From assembly GCF_004343195.1 (NCBI RefSeq), contig NZ_SMCR01000002.1:280433-344432 (forward strand): DNA of 64,000 nucleotides. The letters are read 5' to 3'. The stretch comes from Biostraticola tofi. GTDB lineage: Bacteria > Pseudomonadota > Gammaproteobacteria > Enterobacterales > Enterobacteriaceae. The translations under genes were made by a program, and so were the position numbers. The first letter of the stretch is position 1. The number at the start of each line of letters is the position of its first letter. Below are positions 1 to 11,498 of the stretch, piece by piece. Under the pieces are notes generated by a model that ran no database searches, had not been told where the DNA came from, and saw only the letters and a program-made list of their open reading frames with translations.

Positions 1-28
1 ACCGTTGGTGGTTATGAATGTATCATAC

Positions 29-46
29 GTTCGATAAGTATCGAAC
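29..46. promoter_or_regulatory. Perfect 8-2-8 palindrome, candidate ArsR operator
   Basis: GTTCGATA and TATCGAAC are perfect inverted arms around AG, 77 bp before the ATG of the ArsR-type gene. ArsR-family dimers bind inverted repeats of this geometry, so autoregulation, or control of a divergent gene beyond the left edge, is inferred. Confidence 0.5.
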
Positions 47-74
47 TTGCTATACCATTGTTTTTTCTTTCACC

Positions 75-106
75 ATTGTCAATCGGTATTCATGCCGATA
101 AACAAT
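75..106. promoter_or_regulatory. Long imperfect palindrome next to the ArsR gene start
   Basis: Two 15-base arms around a TC centre match at 12 of 15 pairs; the core is ATCGGTAT-TC-ATGCCGAT. It ends 16 bp before the ATG, where a bound repressor would block initiation. It has the same two-base centre as the palindrome at 29-46 but a different half-site, so the two may bind different proteins. Confidence 0.4.
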
Positions 107-122
107 TGAAAAGGTTTTTCCC

Positions 123-455
123 ATGGCGCCGAACCGACCTGATACATCACGACTATTTGATATCAATAAAGTTTTTAAGGCATTGGCCGATCCGATACGT
201 CGAAGGATCGTTGGGGAATTGCTAAGGGATAAGCGGGGATCTGAGCGACATTGCTCGACTTTCGGGCTGACCGTCACCAAGGCGACGCGATCGCACCACT
301 TCAAGACGCTGCGGGAAGCGGGGCTGATTTCGGTGGTTGATAAAGGGAATTACGCCGTCGCGGTGCTGCGCTGGGATGAAATCGAAGCCGGGCTTCCCGG
401 CCTGATGGAATTGCTGCAGCATACCCTTGAGCCGATAGCGGCTGAATCCGTTTAG
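123..455 (+). CDS. ArsR-family winged-helix transcriptional regulator
   Basis: A 110-residue protein of typical ArsR length. The N-terminal part reads as the family's start (FKALADPIRRRIVGELL, about residues 18-34), followed by a recognition-helix region with TKATRSHHFKTLREAGL (about 52-68) and a beta-wing around VVDKGNYAV. No CXC metal motif is visible, so it need not sense arsenic; a Cys at about residue 44 stands alone. The ATG follows an AAAAGG-like Shine-Dalgarno. Two palindromes upstream suggest autoregulation. The target gene may lie to the left, outside the window. Confidence 0.85.
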   Translation: MAPNRPDTSRLFDINKVFKALADPIRRRIVGELLRDKRGSERHCSTFGLTVTKATRSHHFKTLREAGLISVVDKGNYAVAVLRWDEIEAGLPGLMELLQHTLEPIAAESV

Positions 456-524
456 GGGCCTGCCCGGGATAGGGCCGGCCTGAGTGGCTTAACCCTGTTA
501 TCCGCTTTGGTCAAGTAATGAACG

Positions 525-1050
525 AAATGCCGGCAAAGGCTTGGGCAATCAAAGCGCGGCTAACGGAAAGCGACCCGTCTCTGGTCGTCACCGCCCATCC
601 GTCGGCCTCGCGTGGCATGACGCTCAATGGCCCAGCCAATATCACCTAATCGCGCCCCTGGACAAACGGACTGAATACCCTTCCACATCGCTTCATAGGC
701 AGTACGCACCCGCTTCCTGATGCTCAGACCGACCTCGCCAACCGGATAGGTTTTACTGGAGTCGGCGATATAGCCGTTCTTTTCAAGCGTAATATCGAGA
801 TTGACGATATCTCCGGCCTGGAGCACAACAAGTTCGGCGGGAACGCCGTGGCAGACGACATCATTTATCGATGCGTTCAATACGTAACCATAACCATATT
901 GTCCCTTGCTGGCGCGACGCGCCTGGAGGTCTTGTACAATAAATCGCTAAACCAACTGATCGATAGCCAAGGTGGACATGCCCGGTAGCGGGATGCCATC
1001 AAGCATGTCAAATACGCGTGCCGGCAGTCGACCTGAGTTAACCCGCAGGC
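525..1050 (-). pseudogene. map: Methionine aminopeptidase (type I) pseudogene
   Basis: The reading frame carries recognisable MetAP-I sequence: an N-terminal LRVNSGRLPARVFDML stretch, then SINDVVCHGVPAEL and GDIVNLDITLEKNGYIADSS, which hold the conserved His and the first metal-binding Asp. It is broken. A TAG codon lies at 947-949, just after LAIDQLV, and after the segment GDIGWAIERHA the frame changes. In the shifted frame a GWAVTTRDGSLS stretch resembles the enzyme's C-terminal region, so the middle part with several metal ligands is deleted. It cannot encode an active peptidase and must be an extra copy, since map is essential. Confidence 0.8.
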
Positions 1051-1059
1051 GGCCTTCTT

Positions 1060-2856
<1,797 letters not shown>

Positions 2857-2874
2857 GCAAAACTCCATTGACTG

Positions 2875-3630
2875 TCAGTGGGCAGGTGGGGAGGAACCGA
2901 CACTGTATACCCCGAGCGCGCTCAGCAGGCGTTGCCGGTGCTGCTGGCGGACCTCAGGCAATTGGTGAATATCCGGTTCTATCGCCAGCTCAAGGGCAAT
3001 TTCGCCATTTTCCAATACGATAACCCGTTGAGACAGTGAAATCGCTTCATCCACGTCATGGGTCACCAGCAGCACGGCCGGCTGATGCTGCAGGCAAAGT
3101 TGTTGCAGCAAGGCCTGCATATTCAGGCGGGTCAGCGCGTCAAGTGCGCCGAACGGCTCGTCGGCCAGCAGCAGGGCGGGCTGTCGAACCAGGCATCGTG
3201 CCAGCGCAGCGCGCTGCTGTTCACCGCCTGACAAGGTGTTGGGCCAGTCATTTTCACGCCCGCCCAGCCCGACTTCCGCCAGCGCCTGCAGGCCGCGAGA
3301 GCGGCTATTGCGGGATCTTTCCCCCAGCACGATATTATCCAGCAGCCGCAGCCACGGCAGCAACCTAGAATCCTGAAACGCCACCGCACAATTCTCAGGT
3401 ACCCGTAATGCTCCGCTGCCGGCTACCTGACTATCAAGATGGGCCAGCGCCTTGAGCAAGGTGCTTTTGCCAGAACCGCTGCGGCCGAGCAGCGCCACGA
3501 ATTCACCAGGCTTGATAGTCAGATTGATATTGCTCAACACCTGCCGGCCGTCAAAACTGCGGGCCAGTCTTGAGATGCTGACGATCGGTTCACTTTTTTC
3601 CGGGCTCAATTGCCCAGGCTGTTGCGCCAT
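2875..3630 (-). CDS. ABC transporter ATPase, SsuB/TauB type
   Basis: A 251-residue ATPase with Walker A (GRSGSGKST, about 49-57), signature LSGGEQQRAALARCL (about 133-147), Walker B LLLADEPFGALDA and the switch His in VTHDVDEA. It couples ATP hydrolysis to import of small sulfonate-, nitrate- or taurine-like compounds. Its start overlaps the permease gene end by 25 bp, indicating translational coupling. The closest visible resemblance is SsuB, but the substrate cannot be fixed from sequence. Confidence 0.85.
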   Translation of the reverse strand: MAQQPGQLSPEKSEPIVSISRLARSFDGRQVLSNINLTIKPGEFVALLGRSGSGKSTLLKALAHLDSQVAGSGALRVPENCAVAFQDSRLLPWLRLLDNIVLGERSRNSRSRGLQALAEVGLGGRENDWPNTLSGGEQQRAALARCLVRQPALLLADEPFGALDALTRLNMQALLQQLCLQHQPAVLLVTHDVDEAISLSQRVIVLENGEIALELAIEPDIHQLPEVRQQHRQRLLSALGVYSVGSSPPAH

Positions 3631-4418
3631 GACAGCACTCTCCTTTCGATTGCCCGCACCGCGCCATCCGATACCAGGCCAAACAACGCGTACAGCACCA
3701 GTCCGACCATAATGATATCTGTTTGCCCATAGGCGCGGGCGCGCGTCATCAGATAGCCGATACCGGAGGTGGCATTGATTTGTTCAACCACCACTAACGA
3801 TGTCCATGAATGGGCGACCGCCAACCGTAAGCCGGTAAAAAATCCAGGCATTGCACCCGGCAGGGCGACGCGGCGGATAAAGGTCCACCGGCGGAGCTTC
3901 AGGGTTTCCGCCAGCTCGATAAAGCGGGCATCAACCCCTCGCAGTGCAGCATGGGTATTGATATAAATCGGGATGAGAACGCTGAGCATAATAAGGGTGA
4001 TTTTCGTGGCTTCGCCAATACCCAGCCAGATAATGAACAGCGGGATCATCGCCAGCGTGGGAATGGCGCGTTTGATTTGCATCGGCCCATCAATCAGCGA
4101 TTCACCGATGCGGCTCAGCCCGGAGCATAATGCCAGTACCACGCCAATCAAGGCGCCCAGCGCCAGGGCGGTGAAAGCACGCCAGGCCGAAATCTGGATA
4201 CTCGGGCCCAGCCTGCCGTCTTCTATCAGTTTCTCAAAGGTGGTTAATACCCTGGCAGGCGAGGGCAGGGTCATACTGTCCACCCAGCCGAAGCCAGAAG
4301 CCAATTGCCATAAAATCAGTAATAGCAATGGCCCCAGCGTACGCCAGGGCCAGGTTGAACGCGCCGGCGTCAGGCGCCGGACTCTGCGTGGGTCAGTCTG
4401 AGTAGCCTTACTGTGCAT
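3606..4418 (-). CDS. ABC transporter permease, SsuC/TauC type
   Basis: A 270-residue inner-membrane protein with about six hydrophobic helices and the BPD-permease EAA loop (ELAETLKLRRWTFIRRVALPG, about 166-186), which docks on the ATPase. The stretch ATSGIGYLMTRAR is typical of SsuC-like permeases. It overlaps the binding-protein gene by 11 bp and the ATPase gene by 25 bp, so the three form one translationally coupled importer. Confidence 0.85.
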   Translation of the reverse strand: MHSKATQTDPRRVRRLTPARSTWPWRTLGPLLLLILWQLASGFGWVDSMTLPSPARVLTTFEKLIEDGRLGPSIQISAWRAFTALALGALIGVVLALCSGLSRIGESLIDGPMQIKRAIPTLAMIPLFIIWLGIGEATKITLIMLSVLIPIYINTHAALRGVDARFIELAETLKLRRWTFIRRVALPGAMPGFFTGLRLAVAHSWTSLVVVEQINATSGIGYLMTRARAYGQTDIIMVGLVLYALFGLVSDGAVRAIERRVLSWRNSLGN

Positions 4419-5424
4419 GAGCCGCCTGCTGGATTACCGCATCAAAACGGGAGTCAAACTCAGCCTTGGCATCGACTTTATGGTCGATACTGCCCGATTT
4501 AAGCAGCAGGTCTGCCGTATGCTGCTGGACGGCAAACAGTGCCTGGTCGATGCGCGGAAAGGCGGTAGGGCCGGCAACCCGGTTAATCAATTCACCCTCA
4601 GACTGCGTCAGCCCCTGATTCTTGACATAATAGTCGGTCACCCACTGGGCAGGATGTTGATTAGCCCATTGCCAGCCTTTAACCCAATGCGCTACAAACT
4701 CACGCAGGGCCGCCGCTTTAGCCGGGTCTTCCACCGCGCTGCGGCGGGCATAGAGATATCGCAATCCGGTCGAACCGCCGGCGGTCACCTCGGTACCCAG
4801 TACGGTGCCGCCCTTGTCTTTATACGCGTTGACATATTGTGTCAGATTGGGCTCTTTCAGCGCGGCGGCATCAACCTCATTTGAACGAACCGCATCGGTA
4901 AAGGTGCCGGTCTGCAGGGTAACCAGTTTAACCTCCGTCGGTTGCAATCCCGCCTTTTCCAGGACGCGATACAGGTAGGCTTCACGTCCGGTACCCGGTG
5001 CATTGGCAATGCGCTTGCCGCGTAAATCCGCCAGGCTGCGGATCTGGCCCTCTGGCGCGATGGCCAGCTGGTATTCACGGTCACTGTTTCGCTGGACCCC
5101 CACGATCAGTACGTCATTGCCATTAGCCTGAGCCTGAATCGGCGGGGCATCGCCGACCACGGCGACATCAACCGCGCCCGCCCGAAAGGCCTCCAGGATT
5201 TCAGGACCATCGCTGAAGTTACCAAAGTGCACTTTAGCCGATAACCGGTCTATCTGGCCGGACGCGTTGAACAGCGTCTGCAGTACTTCATCCTGATCGG
5301 CGACATTGAGTTGTGTCCCGGCCGGAACGGTTGCCGGTAACGGTTGGGTAAGGGGCAATACGGCCGCTGTGGCCGCATTGGCAGTAATAAACAGCGTCAG
5401 CGCAAGTGATGAAAAGCGTTTCAT
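4408..5424 (-). CDS. Periplasmic binding protein, SsuA/aliphatic-sulfonate type
   Basis: A 338-residue secreted protein. Residues 1-20 form a Sec signal peptide (basic MKR, hydrophobic core, ATA cleavage site). The mature part has the NMT1/SsuA-like pattern: FGNFSDGPEILEAFRAGAVDVAVVGDAPP (two overlapping conserved blocks) and LADLRGKRIANAPGTGREAYL. It would capture the substrate and deliver it to the adjacent permease. It is first in the minus-strand operon ssuA-ssuC-ssuB-like, gntR, MDR. Confidence 0.85.
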   Translation of the reverse strand: MKRFSSLALTLFITANAATAAVLPLTQPLPATVPAGTQLNVADQDEVLQTLFNASGQIDRLSAKVHFGNFSDGPEILEAFRAGAVDVAVVGDAPPIQAQANGNDVLIVGVQRNSDREYQLAIAPEGQIRSLADLRGKRIANAPGTGREAYLYRVLEKAGLQPTEVKLVTLQTGTFTDAVRSNEVDAAALKEPNLTQYVNAYKDKGGTVLGTEVTAGGSTGLRYLYARRSAVEDPAKAAALREFVAHWVKGWQWANQHPAQWVTDYYVKNQGLTQSEGELINRVAGPTAFPRIDQALFAVQQHTADLLLKSGSIDHKVDAKAEFDSRFDAVIQQAAHAQ

Positions 5425-5815
5425 GTTATCCCTTAAGTGAAGTCAATGGAGTTGTTACAAAATGTCAAATTGAATTCAAAATTCATTTTTACGTTATCGC
5501 GGCGCAACCGGCGAGTAAACGAACGAATAGGGATAACTTTTGCTGGATTTCGGCAATGGGTGGTCAGCAGCCATTGCCTGGAGATCGTGTTAAGCGGGTA
5601 TTAGAAGCCGTTTTATGGCAATTCATTTGACTTCGACCCTGTATTTATCCATTTCTGCCTTATATGCAAATAACGAAAATAGATATGACAATATATCCAT
5701 TCCGACTGTGTGGGATTTTGATATAGTCCTCGGCGTTATTAATAGTTCTTATAATTAAACTTATTTCTAAGCATAAAATACCTGCGGCACTCACCCGGCG
5801 TTTTATACTCAAATA
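5425..5815. promoter_or_regulatory. Divergent promoter region between two ABC operons
   Basis: This 391-bp AT-rich spacer separates the leftward SsuA-type operon from the rightward peptide importer. A perfect inverted repeat TGAATT-CAA-AATTCA lies at 5471-5485, close to the leftward start. A TATAAT hexamer at 5750-5755 is a possible -10 for the rightward operon. No gene is visible. Regulator assignment is not possible by eye. Confidence 0.4.
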
Positions 5816-7513
5816 ATGATAAGGGTTAGGGATTTGAACACCTCATCTGGCAGACATCACTTTCTATTTTCCAAGGTATTTGCAGCATTATTTCTCACCC
5901 TGGCTTTAACGCCGGTCCATGGGCAAGCATTGCAGGAAGGCATCACTCCGGCCACTAATCCTGCGGCCGTACCCACCGCGGCCACACAGCGAAAAGATAC
6001 CCTGGTAGCCGGCATCTCCGAGCCCCAGGGGATATTCAACCCGTATTTCTTTACTAACGGCTGGGATGAGAACGTCACCAGCGTCATTTTTGCCCGCTTA
6101 ATCGGCTGGGACAGTCACGGCAAGCTGGTGCCTGAATTGGCCGAGTCATGGCAGGTCAGCGACGATAATAAAACCTATACCATTACCCTGCGTCCAGGGT
6201 TGGTCTATAGCGATAATTCGCCGGTGACGGCTGCCGATATCGCGTTTACTTTAACGCTACTATATGACCCGGCCTACGACGGTGAATTTGATATCTCACT
6301 GGCCCATATCGCCGGCGGGGATGAATATAAAGCAGGCAAGGCCGACAGCATCTCGGGTATTGAGGTGCTGGACCATCGCACGGTCAGAATAACCACCACC
6401 GAACCTGGCGCCACCACCTTGCAGACCATCGGCGGGCCGATACTGTCCAAAGCCTACTATGGCAAAGGATACCAGCGCGGCAAACTGGATTATATCCGCA
6501 CCCTGCACGGCAAGCCGCTGGGCAATGGTCCTTATATTTATGATAAATACATTCCGGGCCAGGAAATTCGTTTTCATGCCAACCCGCATTATTTTGCTGG
6601 CCAGCCGGCAATGGCGCGCTTTATTTATCGCGTGACCAATCCGGCCACCAATTTCCAACTGTTCCAGACCGGTGAAACGGATTATGACGGTTTTACCTCA
6701 AAACCAGATGATATCGAGCAGCTCAAGCTGCTGGAATTTGCCAATATTAATCTTTACGGCTCCAGCGATTACAGCATGGTGGCCTTCAACCATAAACGGC
6801 CGGCGCTGAAAGATGCCCGCGTGCGCCAGGCACTGATTTATGGGCTCGACCGTCAGAAATTGATCCATGTGGTGTATCAGGGCTACGGTAAAGTAGCCAA
6901 TGAGCCTATCGCGCCGATTTCATGGGCTTATGATACCCAAGGCATTAATGAATATGCCTATGACCGGCAAAAGGCTGGCCAGTTGCTCGATGAGGCCGGT
7001 TGGAAAAAAGGCGCCAACGGCATTCGCGAAAAAGACGGTCATCCTCTTGAGCTGACGCTCTTGGTCACCAAGAAGCTCATCAATGATGCCCTGGTGCCGA
7101 TTGCCAAAGAAAACTACCGCCAGCTCGGCATCATCCTCAAACCTGAGGTATTAGATTTCAATGCGCTGCTGGCGCGGCAAAAAAGCGGCAATTATGACTT
7201 GGCTTCTTACAGCACCAGTACCTTGAATGATCCTCATGATGGTGTGCGAGAGTTCCAAACCCGCGAAAGCAAAATCGGCTACAGCAATCCTGAGGTCGAT
7301 CGGCTGGTGGCCCAGGGCAACGCCGTGCTTGATCCCGCCCAGCGGCGCCCGGTTTATCATCAGCTTTATCAGGTATTGGCGCAGGATCCGCCGGTCATTC
7401 TGCTTGGCTACCGCTATATCCTTTCGGCCAGCAGCGCCCGGGTCAACGGGTTCACACCGGACATCTACAACGGACTGGTAGGCAGCCTGCCGCGGGTCAA
7501 ACTCGCCCAGTGA
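5816..7513 (+). CDS. Peptide ABC transporter periplasmic binding protein (SBP family 5)
   Basis: A 565-residue SBP_bac_5 protein of DppA/OppA type. A signal peptide spans about residues 7-36 (hydrophobic core AALFLTLALTP). The family signature around LVPELAESWQVSDDNKTYTITLRPG (about 104-128) is clear, as are VRQALIYGLDRQKLI and the C-terminal lobe. It probably binds peptides or a peptide-like ligand. The ATG at 5816 has a poor ribosome site; a TTG at 5834 preceded by AGGGTTAGGGA is a plausible true start and leaves a normal signal peptide. It is first of five genes encoding a complete importer. Confidence 0.9.
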   Translation: MIRVRDLNTSSGRHHFLFSKVFAALFLTLALTPVHGQALQEGITPATNPAAVPTAATQRKDTLVAGISEPQGIFNPYFFTNGWDENVTSVIFARLIGWDSHGKLVPELAESWQVSDDNKTYTITLRPGLVYSDNSPVTAADIAFTLTLLYDPAYDGEFDISLAHIAGGDEYKAGKADSISGIEVLDHRTVRITTTEPGATTLQTIGGPILSKAYYGKGYQRGKLDYIRTLHGKPLGNGPYIYDKYIPGQEIRFHANPHYFAGQPAMARFIYRVTNPATNFQLFQTGETDYDGFTSKPDDIEQLKLLEFANINLYGSSDYSMVAFNHKRPALKDARVRQALIYGLDRQKLIHVVYQGYGKVANEPIAPISWAYDTQGINEYAYDRQKAGQLLDEAGWKKGANGIREKDGHPLELTLLVTKKLINDALVPIAKENYRQLGIILKPEVLDFNALLARQKSGNYDLASYSTSTLNDPHDGVREFQTRESKIGYSNPEVDRLVAQGNAVLDPAQRRPVYHQLYQVLAQDPPVILLGYRYILSASSARVNGFTPDIYNGLVGSLPRVKLAQ

Positions 7514-7549
7514 CAGGGCGCGTCTCGTCAGAGGCTGCAAGGATCCACC

Positions 7550-8506
7550 ATGAGAAATTTTATACTGCGCCGACTATTGGCGACCATTCCGATGATGTTG
7601 CTGGCGTCGATGCTGATTTTTTTTATTTTCGCATTGACGCCCGGGGATTTTATTGACGGCAATATCACCCTTACCGCCGAGCGTGCCGCCGAGTTAAAAG
7701 CGCTGTACGGATTGGATCAGCCGTTGTGGTTGCGTTATGGCCGCTGGCTGGCCCAGTTATTGCGCGGCGATCTGGGTTATTCGCTGCAATACCAAACTCC
7801 GGTCAGCACCTTGTTGAATCACTACATTTGGAATTCATTTCTGCTGGCGATGGTCGCGATGGTATTTTATTGGGCTATCGCGCTTATTGTCGGCGTAATT
7901 TCCGCCATGCGTCCGCACTCCTGGTTTGATCATATCGTTACCGTGCTGATTTTTGCCGCGATGTCATTTCCAACCTTTTTTCTTTGTCTGTTGCTGATTA
8001 AATGGTTCGCGGTAGATCTTCATTGGCTGCCGGTCGGAGGCATGCAGCGTACCGGCAGCGATGCCGAAGGGTGGGAATGGGTGGTGGAGGTCGCGGCCCA
8101 TCTGGCGTTGCCGGTACTGGCGCTGGTGATGCTGCAGGCCGGCAGCCTGACGCGCTATTTCCGGGCCAGCATGCTGGAGGTGGTACGGATGGATTTTATC
8201 CGTACCGCCCGGGCAAAAGGCTTGCGCGAAGGTCGCGTGATTCTGCGCCATGCCTTGCGCAATGCGTTGCTGCCGATCATCACCTTACTGGGTTTTGAAT
8301 TGCCGGCCCTGTTTTCCGGCGCCCTTATCACCGAAAAAATCTTTAACTGGCCCGGCGCCGGCCATATTCATATCGATTCACTGGCGGCACGGGATTACCC
8401 GGTTTTGATGGGATTCACCCTGTTTCTTGCCCTGCTGGCCATCTGGGGTAACTTGTTGGCGGATGTGCTTTATGCCTGGGCTGATCCGCGGATACGACTG
8501 AGGTAA
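7550..8506 (+). CDS. Peptide ABC transporter permease, DppB type
   Basis: A 318-residue permease with an N-terminal membrane segment, the family's ALTPGDF region after TM1, LYGLDQPLWLRYGRWL and the EAA loop (RTARAKGLREGRVILRHALRNALLP, about 217-241) for contact with the ATPases. The gene follows AAGGA. It pairs with the DppC-type permease two bases downstream. Confidence 0.9.
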   Translation: MRNFILRRLLATIPMMLLASMLIFFIFALTPGDFIDGNITLTAERAAELKALYGLDQPLWLRYGRWLAQLLRGDLGYSLQYQTPVSTLLNHYIWNSFLLAMVAMVFYWAIALIVGVISAMRPHSWFDHIVTVLIFAAMSFPTFFLCLLLIKWFAVDLHWLPVGGMQRTGSDAEGWEWVVEVAAHLALPVLALVMLQAGSLTRYFRASMLEVVRMDFIRTARAKGLREGRVILRHALRNALLPIITLLGFELPALFSGALITEKIFNWPGAGHIHIDSLAARDYPVLMGFTLFLALLAIWGNLLADVLYAWADPRIRLR

Positions 8507-8508
8507 GC

Positions 8509-9444
8509 ATGCTGATTTTTAGTCGCCGTCGCTGGCGGCAGGCGTCATCGCCGGCACTGTCCGAGAGCACTCCCGGCATGCTCAGCGAGGCTTGGCAACG
8601 GTTTCGCCGCGATCCGCTGGCGATGTTCTGTCTGTGGCTGATGGTGCTGATGGGGTGCTGGTGCCTGGTCGGCCCCTGGTTTTCGACCTGGAATGACGAA
8701 CTGACCGATGCCTTGATGATTAATCATCCGCCCAGTGCCGAGCATTGGCTAGGCACCGATTTCCTGGGCCGGGATATTTACAGCCGGCTGATGTTCGCCG
8801 GCAGGATCTCATTAAGCGTCGGGGTGGTCTCGATGGTGCTGTCGGTCACTCTCGGCTATTTGCTGGGCGCCACCGCCGGCTATCTCGGCGGCTGGACCGA
8901 TAGGCTGATTATGCGCATTGCCGATCTGTTGATGACTATTCCGACCTTGCCGCTGCTTATTATCATGGGTGCGGCGTTATCTGAATTGGGTGTGTCCCCA
9001 GATTACCGCATTTACCTGGTAATGGTCATGCTCAGTCTGCTTGGCTGGCCTGCCTTGGCGCGCCTGATACGCGGCCAGATTTTGTCACTGCGCGAGCGGG
9101 ATTTTATGTTAGCCACTGAAGTTTTGGGATTATCCAGCCGCCGGCGCATCCTGGTTCATCTGTTGCCCAACACCGTGCCGATATTGATCGTCGTGGCCAC
9201 CATGGGAGTGGCTAACGCTATCCTCAGCGAATCGGCGCTCAGTTACCTCGGCCTGGGGGTGGTTCCTCCGACGCCGTCATGGGGCAATATGATGGATGCC
9301 GCCAATAGCTTAATCGATTTTCAGCGGCGTCCCTGGCTGTGGATGCCGCCCGGTATCGCTATTTTTGTCACCGTCATCGCCATCAATGTGTTGGGCGACC
9401 GATTACGCGACGCGTTGGATCCCAGGATGAGGCTGAGGAGATGA
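8509..9444 (+). CDS. Peptide ABC transporter permease, DppC type
   Basis: A 311-residue permease. It has the DppC hallmark HWLGTDFLGRDIYSRLMFAGRISL (two short blocks, about 82-105), several membrane helices and an EAA loop (ATEVLGLSSRRRILVHLLPN, about 203-222). It forms the heterodimeric channel with the preceding permease. Its TGA overlaps the ATG of the next ATPase gene (ATGA), so the operon is translationally coupled. Confidence 0.9.
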   Translation: MLIFSRRRWRQASSPALSESTPGMLSEAWQRFRRDPLAMFCLWLMVLMGCWCLVGPWFSTWNDELTDALMINHPPSAEHWLGTDFLGRDIYSRLMFAGRISLSVGVVSMVLSVTLGYLLGATAGYLGGWTDRLIMRIADLLMTIPTLPLLIIMGAALSELGVSPDYRIYLVMVMLSLLGWPALARLIRGQILSLRERDFMLATEVLGLSSRRRILVHLLPNTVPILIVVATMGVANAILSESALSYLGLGVVPPTPSWGNMMDAANSLIDFQRRPWLWMPPGIAIFVTVIAINVLGDRLRDALDPRMRLRR

Positions 9445-10439
9445 AATCGTTAGTCGAATTCGAACGCCTGTCGGTTTCTTTCGGTGGCAATGGACTACCG
9501 GTAAGGGCAGTCAGCGAGGTGTCTCTCCATATCGCGCCAGGCCAGATTGTCGGCGTGGTGGGCGAGTCCGGCTGCGGCAAAAGCGTAACCGCACTCTCTC
9601 TGATGGGGTTGCTGCCCCGCCCGGCAGCACAGGTAGATAGCGGCGCCATCCGCTTCGACGGCGCAGATGTATTGACACTCTCGCCTCGGCAATTGACCGA
9701 TCTGCGCGGCAAAGACTTCGCCATGATTTTCCAAGAGCCGATGTCTGCATTGAATCCGGTACTGACTATCGGCGAACAGCTAATGGAGCCGCTTATTCGG
9801 CATCTGGCCGATACCCCGCACCAGGCATGGCGGCGGGCCGTGGCGTCGTTGGCCGAAGTCGGTCTGGGGCGCGGAGAGAGCCTGATGAAAAGTTACCCTC
9901 ATCAGTTGTCCGGCGGTATGCTGCAGCGAGTGATGATTGCCATGGCGATAGGCTGCCAGCCCCGGCTATTGATTGCCGATGAACCGACTACGGCGCTGGA
10001 TGTGACGGTACAAGCGCAGATCCTGGCATTGTTGCGCGATCAATCACAACGTCATGCCATGGCGATTATGCTTATTACCCACGATCTGGGGGTCGTCGCG
10101 CATATGGCGCAGCAGGTCGTGGTGATGTATGCCGGACGGGTAGTAGAACAAGGCGCCACGCAGCAACTGTTGCATCATCCCAGGCATCCCTATACCCAAG
10201 GATTGATTGCCTCTCGGCCTGTCGCCGGGCAACGCCGCCATCGGCTGCATTCTATTCCCGGGCAGGTGCCCGACCTGGCGGCATTGCCGCCAGGCTGCGC
10301 TTTTGCCCCACGCTGTGAGCGCGCCACCGAGCACTGTCGCCGCGAGATTCCACCACTGTTGGCGCAGCAAGGGCGGCAGGTTGCCTGCTTTCATCCGCTT
10401 TCAGCCACCCACCAACCAGACGTCGCCCACCATGAATAA
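9441..10439 (+). CDS. Peptide ABC transporter ATPase, DppD type
   Basis: A 332-residue ATPase with Walker [10 protein letters not shown], signature [14 protein letters not shown], Walker [13 protein letters not shown] and His-loop LITHDLGVV. The C-terminal oligopeptide-transporter extension includes the cysteine cluster expected in DppD/OppD ([15 protein letters not shown]). The start at 9441 is chosen because it overlaps the upstream stop as ATGA and begins the family's normal N-terminus. Signature LSGGMLQR carries Met-Leu where many have Gln-Arg spacing, common in this subfamily. Confidence 0.9.
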   Translation: MKSLVEFERLSVSFGGNGLPVRAVSEVSLHIAPGQIVGVVGESGCGKSVTALSLMGLLPRPAAQVDSGAIRFDGADVLTLSPRQLTDLRGKDFAMIFQEPMSALNPVLTIGEQLMEPLIRHLADTPHQAWRRAVASLAEVGLGRGESLMKSYPHQLSGGMLQRVMIAMAIGCQPRLLIADEPTTALDVTVQAQILALLRDQSQRHAMAIMLITHDLGVVAHMAQQVVVMYAGRVVEQGATQQLLHHPRHPYTQGLIASRPVAGQRRHRLHSIPGQVPDLAALPPGCAFAPRCERATEHCRREIPPLLAQQGRQVACFHPLSATHQPDVAHHE

Positions 10440-11400
10440 CACGCCCCTGATCGAGGTTAATCATCTTAAACACGACTTCCCGATCAAGGATGGCCTGTTC
10501 GGTCAGACCACCGGGCAGGTGTATGCGGTAGATGATGTGAGTTTTTCCATCCCTGCAGGGTCAATCTTTGGCCTGGTGGGGGAGTCCGGCAGCGGTAAAA
10601 CCACCGTTGGACGCGCGCTATTGGGCCTTTATTCGATTACCGAAGGCAGCGTGCGCTATCGTGGCCGCGAATTGGTGGGGTTGTCGCGTAAGCAATGGCA
10701 TGAGTTGCGGCCAAAGCTGCAGCTGGTTTTTCAAGATCCCTACAGTTCGCTTAATCCGCGTATACGGGTCGGTGATGCCATTGGCGAAGCGCTGTTGGAG
10801 CATAAACTCGCGACCCCAGACACCTTGCGTCAGCGCGTAACGGCTATCATGCAGACCTGCGGACTTTCAGCAAGCGATTATGACCGCTTTCCCCATCAGT
10901 TCTCGGGCGGTCAGCGGCAGCGGATCGGCATTGCGCGGGCGCTTATTCTGCAGCCTGATTTCATCGTTGCCGATGAGCCGATATCGGCTCTGGATGTGTC
11001 TATCCAGGCGCAAATCATCAATCTGTTTGCCGATTTGCGGGATAACTTTGGTGTGACCTTTTTATTTATCTCACATGATTTAGGCGTGGTAGAGCATCTT
11101 TGCGATGAGGTAGCCGTCATGTATCTTGGGCAAATTGTTGAGCGAGCCAGCCGTGACGTGCTGTTTGCCGGTCCGCGACATCCTTACACCCAGGCGTTGC
11201 TGGCGGCAGTGCCGACACTGGCAGGTGGAGTCCCCCCCCTATCGACTCTGGCGCGCGGTGAACCGGCTAATCCAGCCGAACCGCCCAGCGGCTGCCGTTT
11301 TCATCCTCGCTGTCCCAAGGCGGACTCGCGTTGTCAACGCGAAGCGCCGCAGTTAAGAGCAGTGGGAAGCGACATTTTCGTAAGGTGTCATTATGCGTAA
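10432..11400 (+). CDS. Peptide ABC transporter ATPase, DppF type
   Basis: A 322-residue ATPase with Walker [10 protein letters not shown], signature [15 protein letters not shown], Walker [13 protein letters not shown] and the C-terminal [14 protein letters not shown] cysteine region typical of OppF/DppF. Its start overlaps the preceding ATPase end by eight bases. It completes the importer made of binding protein, two permeases and two ATPases. Confidence 0.9.
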   Translation: MNNTPLIEVNHLKHDFPIKDGLFGQTTGQVYAVDDVSFSIPAGSIFGLVGESGSGKTTVGRALLGLYSITEGSVRYRGRELVGLSRKQWHELRPKLQLVFQDPYSSLNPRIRVGDAIGEALLEHKLATPDTLRQRVTAIMQTCGLSASDYDRFPHQFSGGQRQRIGIARALILQPDFIVADEPISALDVSIQAQIINLFADLRDNFGVTFLFISHDLGVVEHLCDEVAVMYLGQIVERASRDVLFAGPRHPYTQALLAAVPTLAGGVPPLSTLARGEPANPAEPPSGCRFHPRCPKADSRCQREAPQLRAVGSDIFVRCHYA

Positions 11401-11498
11401 ATAAAATGGCTAATGAGGTCGTAAAGTTATTTGCAGCTATTTTTAATTAATATGAATTTAATTCATCCTGATAGGAAAATATATTAGGAGGGGTTTTT

